In this document: positions 17,863 to 26,654 of the stretch, in pieces
How positions within the stretch are numbered: the first letter of the stretch is position 1
Layout of the letters: each line of letters opens with the position of its first letter
Assembly (NCBI GenBank): GCA_029006135.1
Contig: JAQXGE010000033.1
Location: forward strand, 1-64,000
DNA length: 64,000 bases
Direction: 5' to 3'
DNA from: Oscillospiraceae bacterium
Lineage (GTDB): Bacteria; Bacillota; Clostridia; Oscillospirales; Ruminococcaceae
Made by a program: the position numbers and the translations under genes
Notes under the pieces: model-generated
Databases searched by the model: none
Told to the model about the DNA's origin: nothing
Seen by the model: the letters and a program-made list of their open reading frames with translations, nothing else

Positions 17863-19092
17863 ATGACGGATTTTCTTCCCGTTTTGCTGGGCAGTGATGC
17901 CAATGTCTATGGCATGGCCCGGAGCTTTTATCAGCAGTACGGTGTGCACAGCGTGGCAGTCTGTAAGGGGGCGCTGGTCGCTACGGCCAACTCAAACCTT
18001 GTAAAGATTGCCGTATTGGAACCGCAGTTGGAAGACGATGAAGTTTTTGAACGCACCCTGATTGAATTCGCCAAAGCTCATGCGGATAAGCCGCTTGTGC
18101 TTGTCTCCTGCGCGGATGGATATACCATTCTTATGGCGCGTCACAGGGAGGCACTGCGTCCTTACTACCACTTTGCCTGCCCTGAGCTGGAGACAGTCCT
18201 TGCGCTGGATATCAAGGATAATTTCTACCGTGCCTGTGAGGAACACGGCCTTTCCTACCCCAAAACCACAACCTGCACCGCGCAGAATTACGGCACAATT
18301 GAGCTGCCGTTTGAGTTCCCGGTTATCATCAAGGCCAGCAATTCGCCGGCTTACTGGAACTGTTCTTTCCCGCACAAGAAAAAAGTATTCCTTGCCAATG
18401 ACCGGGCGGAGTATGATGCCGTCACAAAAGCCATCTACGGGAGTTCCTATCAGGATGATTTGATCCTTCAGGAGTATATTCCCGGTGACGACAACTGTAT
18501 GCGGGTTGTCAATGCGTATTGCGGGCTGGACCACAAGGTTCGCCTGATTGCACTGGGCCGTCCTCTTCTCGAGGAGCAGACCCCCGAGGGAATCGGCAAC
18601 TACGCGGCTATCCTTTCGGACCCCTCTTTCAATGACGCTGCACTTCTTGACAAGCTGTGCGCCTTCCTTGAGGATATGAAGTGGGAGGGCTTTGCAAACT
18701 TCGACATCAAGTACGATGCCCGCACCGGGGAATATAAGATGTTTGAGATGAACCCCCGTCAGGGACGTTCCAGCTACTTTGTCACCGCCGCGGGCTATAA
18801 CTTGTCCAAGTGGCTGGTGGAGGATGTGCTGGAGCACCGCCCTGCGGAAAAAACCGTGGCAGACAGCGAGAGCCTTTGGATGATTGCGCCCTACGGTGTG
18901 ATCCGGAAATATCTCAAAGACCCGGACCTTCTCGCAAAAGCCAATCGCCTGAAAAAGCAGGGCCGCTGTGCCCACCAGCTGTTCTGCAAAGAGGACTGGA
19001 ACCTCAAACGGTGGCTGTGGTATCTGCGCAGCCAGCTGAACTATTACCGCAAGACCGCCCGCTATTACGGCAACAAAGGCCTGCGGGACTGA
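17863..19092 (+). CDS. ATP-grasp carboxylate-amine ligase
   Basis: A 409-residue ATP-grasp enzyme of the carboxylate-amine ligase group (COG3919-like). The N-terminal region (VLLGSDANVYGMARSFYQQY) resembles D-aspartate ligases of the Aslfm type, which attach D-Asp to peptidoglycan precursors in enterococci and lactococci. The ATP-grasp core shows FPVIIKASNSP, ILQEYIPGDD and the metal-binding FEMNPRQGRSSYF. A basic tail follows. It is followed after 30 bases by a second asnB and lies back to back with asnB-murE, so a role in modifying the peptide stem is attractive. The substrate cannot be read from sequence alone. Confidence 0.72.
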   Translation: MTDFLPVLLGSDANVYGMARSFYQQYGVHSVAVCKGALVATANSNLVKIAVLEPQLEDDEVFERTLIEFAKAHADKPLVLVSCADGYTILMARHREALRPYYHFACPELETVLALDIKDNFYRACEEHGLSYPKTTTCTAQNYGTIELPFEFPVIIKASNSPAYWNCSFPHKKKVFLANDRAEYDAVTKAIYGSSYQDDLILQEYIPGDDNCMRVVNAYCGLDHKVRLIALGRPLLEEQTPEGIGNYAAILSDPSFNDAALLDKLCAFLEDMKWEGFANFDIKYDARTGEYKMFEMNPRQGRSSYFVTAAGYNLSKWLVEDVLEHRPAEKTVADSESLWMIAPYGVIRKYLKDPDLLAKANRLKKQGRCAHQLFCKEDWNLKRWLWYLRSQLNYYRKTARYYGNKGLRD

Positions 19093-19122
19093 TAAACACC
19101 CAACAACAGGAGGGGAGCGCCT

Positions 19123-21006
19123 ATGTGTGGAATTACCGGATTTGCCGAGCGCAGCCATAATGCGGAACAGGCCCGCAAAATCGTCAAAGGAATGGCCGAC
19201 CTGATTGCCTACCGCGGCCCGGACGGTGAGGGCTACTATGTGGACGACCAGGTGGCGCTGGGTCATCGCCGCCTGTCCATCATTGACCTTGAGGGCGGCA
19301 AACAGCCCATGTTCAACGAGGACGGCAGCAAGGTCGTGATTTTTAACGGGGAAATTTACAATTTTCAGGACCTTCGCACCGAACTGGAGGCCGCCGGTCA
19401 TACCTTTTCAACAAAATCCGATACCGAAGTTCTGCTCCACGGCTATGAGGAGTGGGGCAAGGAACTGCCCGGACGGCTGCGCGGAATGTTCACTTTTGTG
19501 ATTTGGGACCGCGTCAGCCATACGATGTTCGGCGCGCGGGATATTTTCGGCATCAAACCGTTCTATTATTATAACGTTGACGGTTTGTTCCTGTTCGGAA
19601 GCGAAATTAAGAGCTTCCTCGCGCACCCCGGCTTCAAAAAGGAACTGAATGAGGAACGCCTGCCCGAATATCTGAGCATTGAGTATATCCCCAACGAGGA
19701 AACAATGTTCCGCAATGTGTTCAAGCTGCCGAGCGCCCATATGTTTACTTGGAAAGATGGAGAACTTACGGTGGAGCGCTACTACGAACTCAAGTATCAT
19801 GTGGACGAGAGCAAAAGCCTTGAGGAATGGGAACAGATTATCACCGATACTTTTGCCGAGAGCGTTGCCGCACACCAGATTGCCGATGTGGAGGTGGGAT
19901 GCTTCCTCTCCTCCGGCGTGGATTCCAGCTTTGTCGTGAACGAGGTTGCCAAGGGAACCCCGCACGTCAAGAGCTTTTCGGTGGGCTACGCGGAGGAAAA
20001 GTATTCCGAATTGCCTTACGCCCAGGAATTCAGCAAAGAAATCGGCGTGCCAAGCATTGCCAACACGGTGGATGCCGATCAGTTCTTTGAGGCAAACCGC
20101 GTGATTCAGTGGTATCTTGATGAGCCGATGCCCAACCCGGCGGAGGTTCCGCTCTATTTCCTCGCAAAGAACGCCCGCAAATATGTTAAGGTCGTCCTTT
20201 CCGGTGAGGGTGCCGATGAACTGTTCGGCGGTTACCCGATGTACTGCCAGGCCGTTCATTTTATGGATTACGAACATAAGGTTCCCAAACCGGTGCGGAA
20301 GTTTGCGGGCAAAGTGGCCAAAAAGCTGCCGGAAGGATTCAAGGGCAAACACTTCCTTGTGCGCGGTGCGCAGGAACCGTGGCAGCGCTATATGCGCGCC
20401 AATTATGTCTTTGCGGACCCGGAGGAGCGCGACCGTTTCCTGAAGAAAAAGTATAACAGCCCCCGGCCGGAAACTTTCTTCAAGCCCTACTTTGATAAGG
20501 CAAAAGGTCTTGATGAACCCACCCAGCTTCAGCTTGTGGATATGCAGACCTGGATGCTCTATGATATCCTGCTCAAAGCGGATCGCATGAGTATGGCCAA
20601 CAGCCTTGAACTGCGCGTGCCGTTTTTGGACCGCAAGATGCTGGATGTCGCACTCTCTATCCCGCAGCGCTACCGCTCCGGGAAGGAGGAAACCAAAATC
20701 GCATTGCGCGGCGCGGCTATGAAGCAGCTTCCCGAAAGTGTGGCACACCGCAAAAAGCTGGGCTTCCCGGTCCCGCTCAACGACTGGCTCCGCGAGGATA
20801 AATACTATCAGATGGTTCGGGAAAAGTTCACTGGCCCCGTAGCAGAAAAGTTCTTCAACACTGATGAGCTTCTCCGTCTGCTCGATGACCACAAGGCGGG
20901 CAAGGCCAAAAATATGACGAAAATCTGGAGTTTCTACTCTTTCATTCTCTGGTATGAACTGTACTTCGTCAACTCCGCTGCCCCTGCCGGCGTCTATGAC
21001 AACTGA
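19123..21006 (+). CDS. asnB: Glutamine-hydrolysing asparagine synthase family protein, paralogue 2
   Basis: A 627-residue paralogue of the 15802-17631 product with the same layout. Cys2 is in MCGITGFAE, followed by RGPDGEGYY and NGEIYNFQDL, then LSSGVDSSFVVNEVA and SGEGADELFGGYP in the synthetase half. GGAGGGG lies upstream of ATG 19123. Co-transcribed with the ATP-grasp ligase. In D-aspartate cross-bridge systems an AsnH-type enzyme amidates the added D-Asp, a possible parallel here. Plain asparagine synthesis is the conservative alternative. Confidence 0.85.
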   Translation: MCGITGFAERSHNAEQARKIVKGMADLIAYRGPDGEGYYVDDQVALGHRRLSIIDLEGGKQPMFNEDGSKVVIFNGEIYNFQDLRTELEAAGHTFSTKSDTEVLLHGYEEWGKELPGRLRGMFTFVIWDRVSHTMFGARDIFGIKPFYYYNVDGLFLFGSEIKSFLAHPGFKKELNEERLPEYLSIEYIPNEETMFRNVFKLPSAHMFTWKDGELTVERYYELKYHVDESKSLEEWEQIITDTFAESVAAHQIADVEVGCFLSSGVDSSFVVNEVAKGTPHVKSFSVGYAEEKYSELPYAQEFSKEIGVPSIANTVDADQFFEANRVIQWYLDEPMPNPAEVPLYFLAKNARKYVKVVLSGEGADELFGGYPMYCQAVHFMDYEHKVPKPVRKFAGKVAKKLPEGFKGKHFLVRGAQEPWQRYMRANYVFADPEERDRFLKKKYNSPRPETFFKPYFDKAKGLDEPTQLQLVDMQTWMLYDILLKADRMSMANSLELRVPFLDRKMLDVALSIPQRYRSGKEETKIALRGAAMKQLPESVAHRKKLGFPVPLNDWLREDKYYQMVREKFTGPVAEKFFNTDELLRLLDDHKAGKAKNMTKIWSFYSFILWYELYFVNSAAPAGVYDN

Positions 21007-21015
21007 TTGAAAATA

Positions 21016-21075
21016 AAAACGGCGTGTGCCGGTATCCCTCTGTGCGTTGAGGGAACCAGCACACGCCGTTTTGTT
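21016..21075. terminator. Intrinsic terminator between asnB and MATE gene
   Basis: A 14-bp arm pair (21016-21029 with 21059-21072) flanks an inner GGT/ACC and CCCT/AGGG stem. A-rich and T-rich flanks make it usable in both directions. Confidence 0.8.
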
Positions 21076-21082
21076 TGATCAA

Positions 21083-22444
21083 TCAAATAACCTTGTGCTC
21101 CATCCACTTGCCGCTGAAAAATCGGATGGAGAAGAAAATACCCCGGCAGATCCAGTCGATGAACATTCCGAACCATACGCCGGTCAAACCCATGTTCAGC
21201 TTAAGAACAAAGAAGTAACTCAGAAGAACTCGGAACAGCCACATACTGAAGATGCTGACCGTCATGGTGAAGCGCGCATCTCCGCCGCTGCGCAGAGCGT
21301 TGGGCAGAGTAAAGCTCAAAGCCCAGAAGAAAACGCTGAAAACGCAGAACCAGCGCATCACCGTCACACACATGGCAGCGGCCTCGGCAGAAAGGTGGAA
21401 AAGCGAGCAGATCCAAGGACAGAGGAAGAACATGGAGCAGTTGGTAATGGCCAGTCCGCCTACGGCAATTCCCATCAGGAGGAGTGTATAGTGCTTGGCC
21501 TGTTTTTTCTCCCCTGCACCAAGGCAGCGCCCTACCACAGGAATCATGGCAAGACTCATGGTATTGCCGGGAATGTTGGCAAGACTGCTGACCGTGTTGG
21601 CTACGGCATTGGCCGCAATAGCCGCCGTGCCTAAAGTTGAGGTCAGACTGCTCACGCAGAGCTTGCCGATTTGGAACATTCCATTTTCAAGACCTGAGGG
21701 AATGCCAATCGAAAGGATGCGCTTGATGAGCACACCGTCCGGCTTGATGTCGGACAGAGCCGCAATGCGCAGCGGATTCTCAAATTGCTGCTGCTGGTAA
21801 AGCACCCATACGGCCGCAACGATGCGCCCAATCAAGGTGGCCAGCGCCGCACCGAGAACACCCATATGGAGCCCGTAGATGAACAGCGCATTGCCGCCAA
21901 TATTGATGACGTTCATCACAAGGCTTGCCAGCATGGAGATGCGGCTGTTGCCCTGCGCACGGAACAGCGCTGCACCGCCGTTGTAAAAACCAATGAAAGG
22001 GTAGGAGATGGCACTGATAAAAAAGTAAATCTGAGCAAAGTTCATGACGTTATCCTCAATCTGCCCAAAGACCAAACGCAGAATGGGACGGCTGAAAATC
22101 ATCACAAGGAACATTACCGCAATGGTGCTGACCCCCAGAACAACATACAGCTGTGCCGCACTGCGCCGGGCGCTTTCACTGTCCTTGCGCCCGAGATACT
22201 GACTGCTGATGACCGCGCCGCCGGTGGCTAAGGCAGAGAGAATCTGAATGATCAGAACATTGATACTGTCCACGAGGCTTACACTGGAAACTGCCGCCTC
22301 GCCTACGCCGGAGACCATCAGTGTGTCCGCTAACCCCATTGTGACAGCGAGAAACTGCTCAAGAAGCAAAGGCAGAATCAGCCGGACCAAAGATTGTCTG
22401 GAAAAAATCGGTTCCGCTGCCGCAGCGGAGGGAGAATTTTTCAT
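21083..22444 (-). CDS. MATE-family efflux transporter
   Basis: A 453-residue, 12-helix multidrug/toxin extrusion antiporter in the inner membrane. The first helices (LVRLILPLLLEQFLAVTMGL, DTLMVSGVGEAAVS) and the repeat at mid-protein (RILSIGIPSGLENGMFQIGK) show the two-fold MATE architecture. It is intact, unlike the MATE remnant at 12260-12777. The start is ATG 22444 with AAGGTG upstream. Substrate unknown; likely monocistronic. Confidence 0.88.
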   Translation of the reverse strand: MKNSPSAAAAEPIFSRQSLVRLILPLLLEQFLAVTMGLADTLMVSGVGEAAVSSVSLVDSINVLIIQILSALATGGAVISSQYLGRKDSESARRSAAQLYVVLGVSTIAVMFLVMIFSRPILRLVFGQIEDNVMNFAQIYFFISAISYPFIGFYNGGAALFRAQGNSRISMLASLVMNVINIGGNALFIYGLHMGVLGAALATLIGRIVAAVWVLYQQQQFENPLRIAALSDIKPDGVLIKRILSIGIPSGLENGMFQIGKLCVSSLTSTLGTAAIAANAVANTVSSLANIPGNTMSLAMIPVVGRCLGAGEKKQAKHYTLLLMGIAVGGLAITNCSMFFLCPWICSLFHLSAEAAAMCVTVMRWFCVFSVFFWALSFTLPNALRSGGDARFTMTVSIFSMWLFRVLLSYFFVLKLNMGLTGVWFGMFIDWICRGIFFSIRFFSGKWMEHKVI

Positions 22445-22553
22445 GTTTGCCCCACACCTTTTTAATAATTATCGGTGGTATTATAAGCCGCCACGGCAAA
22501 CAAGTCAATATTTGTTCGAAATGAAAGGATATTGTCCTGCCAACTCGGCAATT

Positions 22554-23018
22554 TTAGTTCGATTCCAGCCCGAGAAGATATTTTTTGACCGCCGGTCTGT
22601 CCCCGTACCGGATACCGTATCCGCCCAACGAGCCATCTGCACGGATGACGCGGTGACAGGGGACAACAATGATTACTGGGTTGACATGGTTGGCCATTCC
22701 CACTGCCCGGCAGGCTTTTGGCGCGCCGACAGCCTGCGCAATCTCGCTATAACTGCGGGTTTCACCGTAGGGAATATCGCATAGTGCACGCCAGACCCGC
22801 AGCTGAAAAGGCGTTCCGTGCAGGGAAAGCGGCAGGTCAAAGCGGCGGCGAGTGCCGGCAAAATATTCCTGCAGCTGCGCGGCGGTCTGTTCCAAAAGAG
22901 GACAGGGACGCTCCGGCTCACTGCGGTCCTCCACCGGTGCGATGCGGCACACTCCATTTTCATCCGCTTCCAACCGCAAAAGTCCGATGGGGGAGGGTTC
23001 ATATAGAAGGCTGTTCAT
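22554..23018 (-). CDS. ogt: Methylated-DNA-protein cysteine methyltransferase
   Basis: Removes alkyl groups from O6-alkylguanine in DNA by suicide transfer to cysteine. The 154-residue protein has the active-site motif VVPCHRVI with the acceptor Cys, the helix-turn-helix region YSEIAQAVGAPKACRAVG, and the asparagine hinge ANHVNP just before it. The start was set at ATG 23018 with a GAGG site; the 24 codons upstream are not family-like. It is divergent from the PBP gene, with only 125 bases between the two starts. Confidence 0.92.
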   Translation of the reverse strand: MNSLLYEPSPIGLLRLEADENGVCRIAPVEDRSEPERPCPLLEQTAAQLQEYFAGTRRRFDLPLSLHGTPFQLRVWRALCDIPYGETRSYSEIAQAVGAPKACRAVGMANHVNPVIIVVPCHRVIRADGSLGGYGIRYGDRPAVKKYLLGLESN

Positions 23019-23143
23019 TTCCTCGGCGCTCCTTTCATCCTGCATGGGCGGTGTTTTCTCCAGCATATCAGATTCCCGCCCGCTGCGCAAGGACGGTATG
23101 CAGCTGCAGCGATTCGCATACGATTACGCAGGGGGCGATAGCG

Positions 23144-25210
23144 ATGGGAAACGGCACAGCGGGGAAGCGGTCTTCTAAGAGGGCAGGGAACCGGTTTGTC
23201 ACGCCCGCTATGGACCGGCATATTCGCCGCCGTATTCAATTTTTCGCGGCGGCAGTGGCAATCATCTGCTTCGGCGGGCTTCTTGTACGGCTTTTTGTGC
23301 TGCAAATCCTTGACCCGGAAAACTACGCCGACAGGGCCGCCGGCCAGCAGCTCAGGGATACCACACTCCCTGCCGCACGGGGTGAAATCTATTCTGCGGA
23401 CGGTGTGACACTTGCTGCAAGTGAGACTTGCTGGACCATCCGTGCCTCGCCCCGTGAACTTCAGGATGAACTTGTGGAGCCGGCGGCAAAGGCCCTGAGC
23501 GGGATTCTTGAACTGGATGAGCAAACTGTGCTGAAAAAGCTCTCCCAGCGCAGCAGCAATGACTGCCTGCTGCGCCGCCGTGTGGACGCAGAGATGGCCG
23601 CGGCGGTGCGTACCTGGTGCGCAGAGCATGACGCAAAGGGAATCCAGATTTTGCAGGATACCCGCCGCGTCTACCCGGAAGGGAATTTTATGGGATGTAT
23701 TCTTGGATTCACGGATGTGGACAATCAGGGGCTTTGGGGACTGGAGCTCGAATATGATGAACAGCTGACCGGTGAAAACGGTACCATTCTCACGGCCAAA
23801 AACGCATGGGGCTATGATATGCCTACCCATTACAGCACGCTGCAAGAAGCAGTGCCGGGCAGCAGCCTGACGCTCACAATCCGTGATGACATCCAGCATT
23901 ATCTGGAAAGCGCGCTCACGGCTGCGGTGGAAGAACATCATGTGTCCGCCCGTGCGGTGGGGATTGTTATGGATGTGAATACCGGCGCGATTCTTGCCAT
24001 GTCCACCAAACCCGACTATGACCCAAATAATCCGCGGGTCCTTGTGGACGACGAAGAGCGCAGTCGTGTCAACTCGCTCACCGGGGAGGAACGCAGTGCC
24101 GCACTCCAGACTGCCCAGCAGGCACAGTGGCGAAACAAAGCCATCAGCGACTTGTATGAGCCGGGCAGCGTGTTCAAGCTTATCACCTGTTCCGCCGCAT
24201 TGGACACCGGTGCGGTCACCGCCAATACGACCTTTGTCTGCGCCGGAAAAATCAATGTGGCTGGCACAACGTTTCGCTGTGCAAACGGCCATATCCACGG
24301 CGCCGAGACGGTGGCTCAGGGACTGGCGGTTTCCTGCAATCCCTGCTTTATACAAATCGGTGCACGGCTTGGAAAAGAAAATTTCTGCCGCTACTTTGAA
24401 GCCTTCGGCCTGCGCAGCTCTACCGGTATTGACCTGCCGGGTGAGATGAAGCGCAGCGAATATTACACGGCCGACCGGATGGGCCCGGTGGAACTGGCCA
24501 GCTGTTCATTTGGCCAGAGCAGTAAAATCAGCTATCTGCAGATGCTCACAGCTGTCTGCGCCGTAGTCAATGGAGGAAGGCTCATGCAGCCCTATGTGGT
24601 TGCAGCAATCACCGATGCCGATGGTCAGGTGAGCTATGAGGCCCAGCCCACCGTCAAGGCACAGGTAATCCGGGAGGAAACCTCCGCCGTTATGCGGGAA
24701 CTGATGGAGGGCGTTGTGACCTTTGGCACCGGAAAAAATGCCGCCGTGGCCGGTTACCGCGTGGGCGGCAAATCCGGAACCAGCCAGAAACTGGACAGCG
24801 AAAACGAGCGCGCCCGCATTGCCAGTTTTGTGGCCGTGGCGCCGATTGAAGAGCCGCGTCTGGCTGTGCTGATCTGTCTGGATGAGCCGCACAGCTGGAC
24901 AACGAGCGGCGGCGCACTCTCCGGTCCGGTATGTGCCGAAGTGCTGAGAAAAAGTTTGCCGCGCCTTGGCATAGAACCAAGCTATACCGAGAAGGAACAG
25001 GAAAAATATTTTACGGTCGTTCCCGATGTCACCGGATGGCGCACAGCCGCCGCCGGGCAGAAGCTGGCGGAATACAGCCTTGCAGCGGACGTTCTGGGGG
25101 AAGGGGAGCGGGTGCAGAGTCAATACCCGGCCGCCGGAACAAGTGCGCGGAAAAATTCATCCATCCAGCTGGACACAACCGGCTCGCTTGACCCCGCAGC
25201 GGATGAATGA
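23144..25210 (+). CDS. Class B penicillin-binding protein with PASTA domain (FtsI/SpoVD-like)
   Basis: A 688-residue peptidoglycan D,D-transpeptidase anchored by one N-terminal membrane segment (about residues 25-47). The dimerisation domain follows (AARGEIYSADGVTLA). The transpeptidase motifs are GSVFK near residue 340 (SxxK), SCN near 395 and KSGTS near 540. A C-terminal PASTA domain (about 625-685, TVVPDVTGWRTAAAGQKL) fits a SpoVD-like or stalk-PBP subgroup. The start is ATG 23144 with AGGGGG upstream; long in-frame sequence before it overlaps ogt antisense and is not coding. No ftsL or mraY neighbours are present, so this is likely an accessory or specialised PBP. Confidence 0.9.
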   Translation: MGNGTAGKRSSKRAGNRFVTPAMDRHIRRRIQFFAAAVAIICFGGLLVRLFVLQILDPENYADRAAGQQLRDTTLPAARGEIYSADGVTLAASETCWTIRASPRELQDELVEPAAKALSGILELDEQTVLKKLSQRSSNDCLLRRRVDAEMAAAVRTWCAEHDAKGIQILQDTRRVYPEGNFMGCILGFTDVDNQGLWGLELEYDEQLTGENGTILTAKNAWGYDMPTHYSTLQEAVPGSSLTLTIRDDIQHYLESALTAAVEEHHVSARAVGIVMDVNTGAILAMSTKPDYDPNNPRVLVDDEERSRVNSLTGEERSAALQTAQQAQWRNKAISDLYEPGSVFKLITCSAALDTGAVTANTTFVCAGKINVAGTTFRCANGHIHGAETVAQGLAVSCNPCFIQIGARLGKENFCRYFEAFGLRSSTGIDLPGEMKRSEYYTADRMGPVELASCSFGQSSKISYLQMLTAVCAVVNGGRLMQPYVVAAITDADGQVSYEAQPTVKAQVIREETSAVMRELMEGVVTFGTGKNAAVAGYRVGGKSGTSQKLDSENERARIASFVAVAPIEEPRLAVLICLDEPHSWTTSGGALSGPVCAEVLRKSLPRLGIEPSYTEKEQEKYFTVVPDVTGWRTAAAGQKLAEYSLAADVLGEGERVQSQYPAAGTSARKNSSIQLDTTGSLDPAADE

Positions 25211-25246
25211 CCCACTGAGGAGCTTCATTTAGGCAAAAAAACAAAG

Positions 25247-25280
25247 GTCGGAGTCTGCCATTTGGCAAACTCCGACTGAT
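25247..25280. terminator. Bidirectional intrinsic terminator
   Basis: A 14-bp arm pair (25247-25260 with 25263-25276, one mismatch) has a two-base loop in the minimal form. It separates the convergent PBP and Crp/Fnr genes. Confidence 0.75.
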
Positions 25281-25290
25281 TTGCTTGCGG

Positions 25291-25950
25291 TCAATCCCCG
25301 CAGAGTTCTTTAAGCTTTTTCTTGTCGGTCAGTTCCACCGTGCCGCGGGTCAGGCGGACCATGCCCTCGTTCTGGAAATACCGCAGCATCCGGGTGACAA
25401 CCTCCCGGGCCGTGCCGAGATGATTGCCGATGGTTTCATGCGTCATCTTGAGCGCGTCCGTTCCTTCCAATACGGATTCCTCCAAAAGGAATGAAGCCAG
25501 CCGCTTGTCAAAACTTTTCCACATGATTTGCTCCACCAGCCACATGACATCGGTGAAGCGCGCCGCCATGAGCTCGTTTGTGAAGTTGGCGGCCGGTGCG
25601 GATTCTTCCATAATCTGCTTGTAAATCTGCGGCGGAATGATGATAAGGTCGGTATCCTTCTCTGCTTCGATAATGACCTCGAACTGGATGCTCCGCATTA
25701 TGCAGGAGGCGGAGAATAGGCAGATGTCCCTCTCGAACAGGCGGTAAAGTGTGACTTCACGCCCTTCATCTGAGAGAATATAGGAACGCAGCTGACCGGA
25801 TTGCACAAGCAAAAGCCCGGTGCAGTCCATGTTCCCGTTGTGAATGACGGTGCCTTTTTTTACCGTGCGCTCAAATGCGCTGCGCGTCAGCTTGTCCTGC
25901 TGCTCCGGCGTCAGTTTGTCCCAGATGGGAAAATATTCGGAAAGCTCCAT
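25291..25950 (-). CDS. Crp/Fnr-family transcriptional regulator
   Basis: A 219-residue regulator with an N-terminal cyclic-nucleotide-binding-like beta-barrel (GTVIHNGNMDCTGLLLVQSGQLR) and a C-terminal winged helix-turn-helix (MTHETIGNHLGTAREVVTRML). Cysteines occur at CTG and SASCIM, but not in the FNR [4Fe-4S] spacing I know. The start is ATG 25950 with an AAGGG site, preceded by a consensus promoter. It is divergent from superoxide reductase and is its most likely regulator. Confidence 0.85.
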   Translation of the reverse strand: MELSEYFPIWDKLTPEQQDKLTRSAFERTVKKGTVIHNGNMDCTGLLLVQSGQLRSYILSDEGREVTLYRLFERDICLFSASCIMRSIQFEVIIEAEKDTDLIIIPPQIYKQIMEESAPAANFTNELMAARFTDVMWLVEQIMWKSFDKRLASFLLEESVLEGTDALKMTHETIGNHLGTAREVVTRMLRYFQNEGMVRLTRGTVELTDKKKLKELCGD

Positions 25951-25978
25951 GTAAGTGCCCTTCTTCCTTAATATAGTA

Positions 25979-26007
25979 AGTATAGTTTGAATTGCGATAC
26001 TTGTCAA
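25979..26007 (-). promoter_or_regulatory. Consensus promoter of the Crp/Fnr gene
   Basis: On the minus strand TTGACA (26007-26002) and TATACT (25984-25979) are spaced by 17 bases. Confidence 0.75.
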
Positions 26008-26030
26008 ACCCTGAAAAAATCTTTTGTTTG

Positions 26031-26071
26031 GTGATAAAGTCACAGAACCCAGTAATTTGGTATGATATTAT
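26031..26071 (+). promoter_or_regulatory. Possible Crp/Fnr operator and -10 for superoxide reductase
   Basis: GTGA-N5-TCAC (26031-26043) lies upstream of overlapping -10 candidates TATGAT (26061) and TATTAT (26066). With the second, the operator centre falls near -41, the class II activator position. There is no clear -35. Confidence 0.35.
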
Positions 26072-26116
26072 ATGGCTGTAATCAAAAACACACACAACAC
26101 ACGGAGGTTGTTTATT

Positions 26117-26491
26117 ATGACGAAGTTTTATATCTGCAATCACTGCGGCAATCTGGTTACCAAAATTCAGGACGCCGGCGTTCCCCTTTTCTGCTGCGGT
26201 CAGAAAATGACCGAACTGGTACCCAACACCGTTGAGGCCAGCGGCGAAAAGCACCTGCCCGTTGTCAATGTCGAGGGCAATGTCGTTCACGTCAATGTGG
26301 GTGCGGTGGATCATCCGATGATCACCGAACACTCCATCCTCTGGGTCTACCTTGAGACCGAAAAGGGCGGTCAGCTGAAGAAGCTCAACCCCGGCGAAGC
26401 GCCTCACGCGGATTTCGCGCTGGGTGACGAAAAGCCCGTTGCTGTCTACGCCTACTGCAATCTCCACGGCCTGTGGAAAACCAGCATCTGA
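26117..26491 (+). CDS. dfx: Superoxide reductase, desulfoferrodoxin type
   Basis: Reduces superoxide to hydrogen peroxide in the cytoplasm of anaerobes. The 124-residue protein has an N-terminal desulforedoxin-like iron site with Cys7, Cys10, Cys26 and Cys27. The catalytic iron site ligands appear as His46 (GEKH), His66 (DHPM), His72 (TEH), Cys114 and His117 (YCNLHG). The start at ATG 26117 has a GGAGG site, and 15 in-frame codons upstream are leader sequence. It is divergent from a Crp/Fnr regulator and ends in its own terminator. Confidence 0.95.
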   Translation: MTKFYICNHCGNLVTKIQDAGVPLFCCGQKMTELVPNTVEASGEKHLPVVNVEGNVVHVNVGAVDHPMITEHSILWVYLETEKGGQLKKLNPGEAPHADFALGDEKPVAVYAYCNLHGLWKTSI

Positions 26492-26517
26492 TAGCTGACA
26501 GATAATTTCTCCTCTTT

Positions 26518-26572
26518 GTCCGGACCGGGACGCTCTTTGACTGAAGCGTTCCGGTCCGGATTCTGTTTTACG
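26518..26572 (+). terminator. Intrinsic terminator after superoxide reductase
   Basis: A 16-bp-class stem (26519-26534 with 26545-26560) is followed by TTCTGTTTT. Confidence 0.8.
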
Positions 26573-26589
26573 CGGAAATAATTCTCGGC

Positions 26590-26618
26590 TTGAATCGGGG
26601 CGTGGTTTGCGGTACAAT
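26590..26618 (+). promoter_or_regulatory. Probable promoter of the polytopic membrane protein gene
   Basis: TTGAAT and TACAAT are separated by 17 bases, followed by a GGAGG ribosome-binding site at 26642-26646. Confidence 0.6.
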
Positions 26619-26654
26619 ATTTCCGGAAAAACAAAAGGGGAGGAGGAACCCTTC

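Noticed and set aside
22718..23143. Upstream extension of the PBP reading frame
   Set aside because: It runs antisense through ogt and has no membrane or PBP features. ATG 23144 has a good ribosome-binding site and is followed by the expected anchor.
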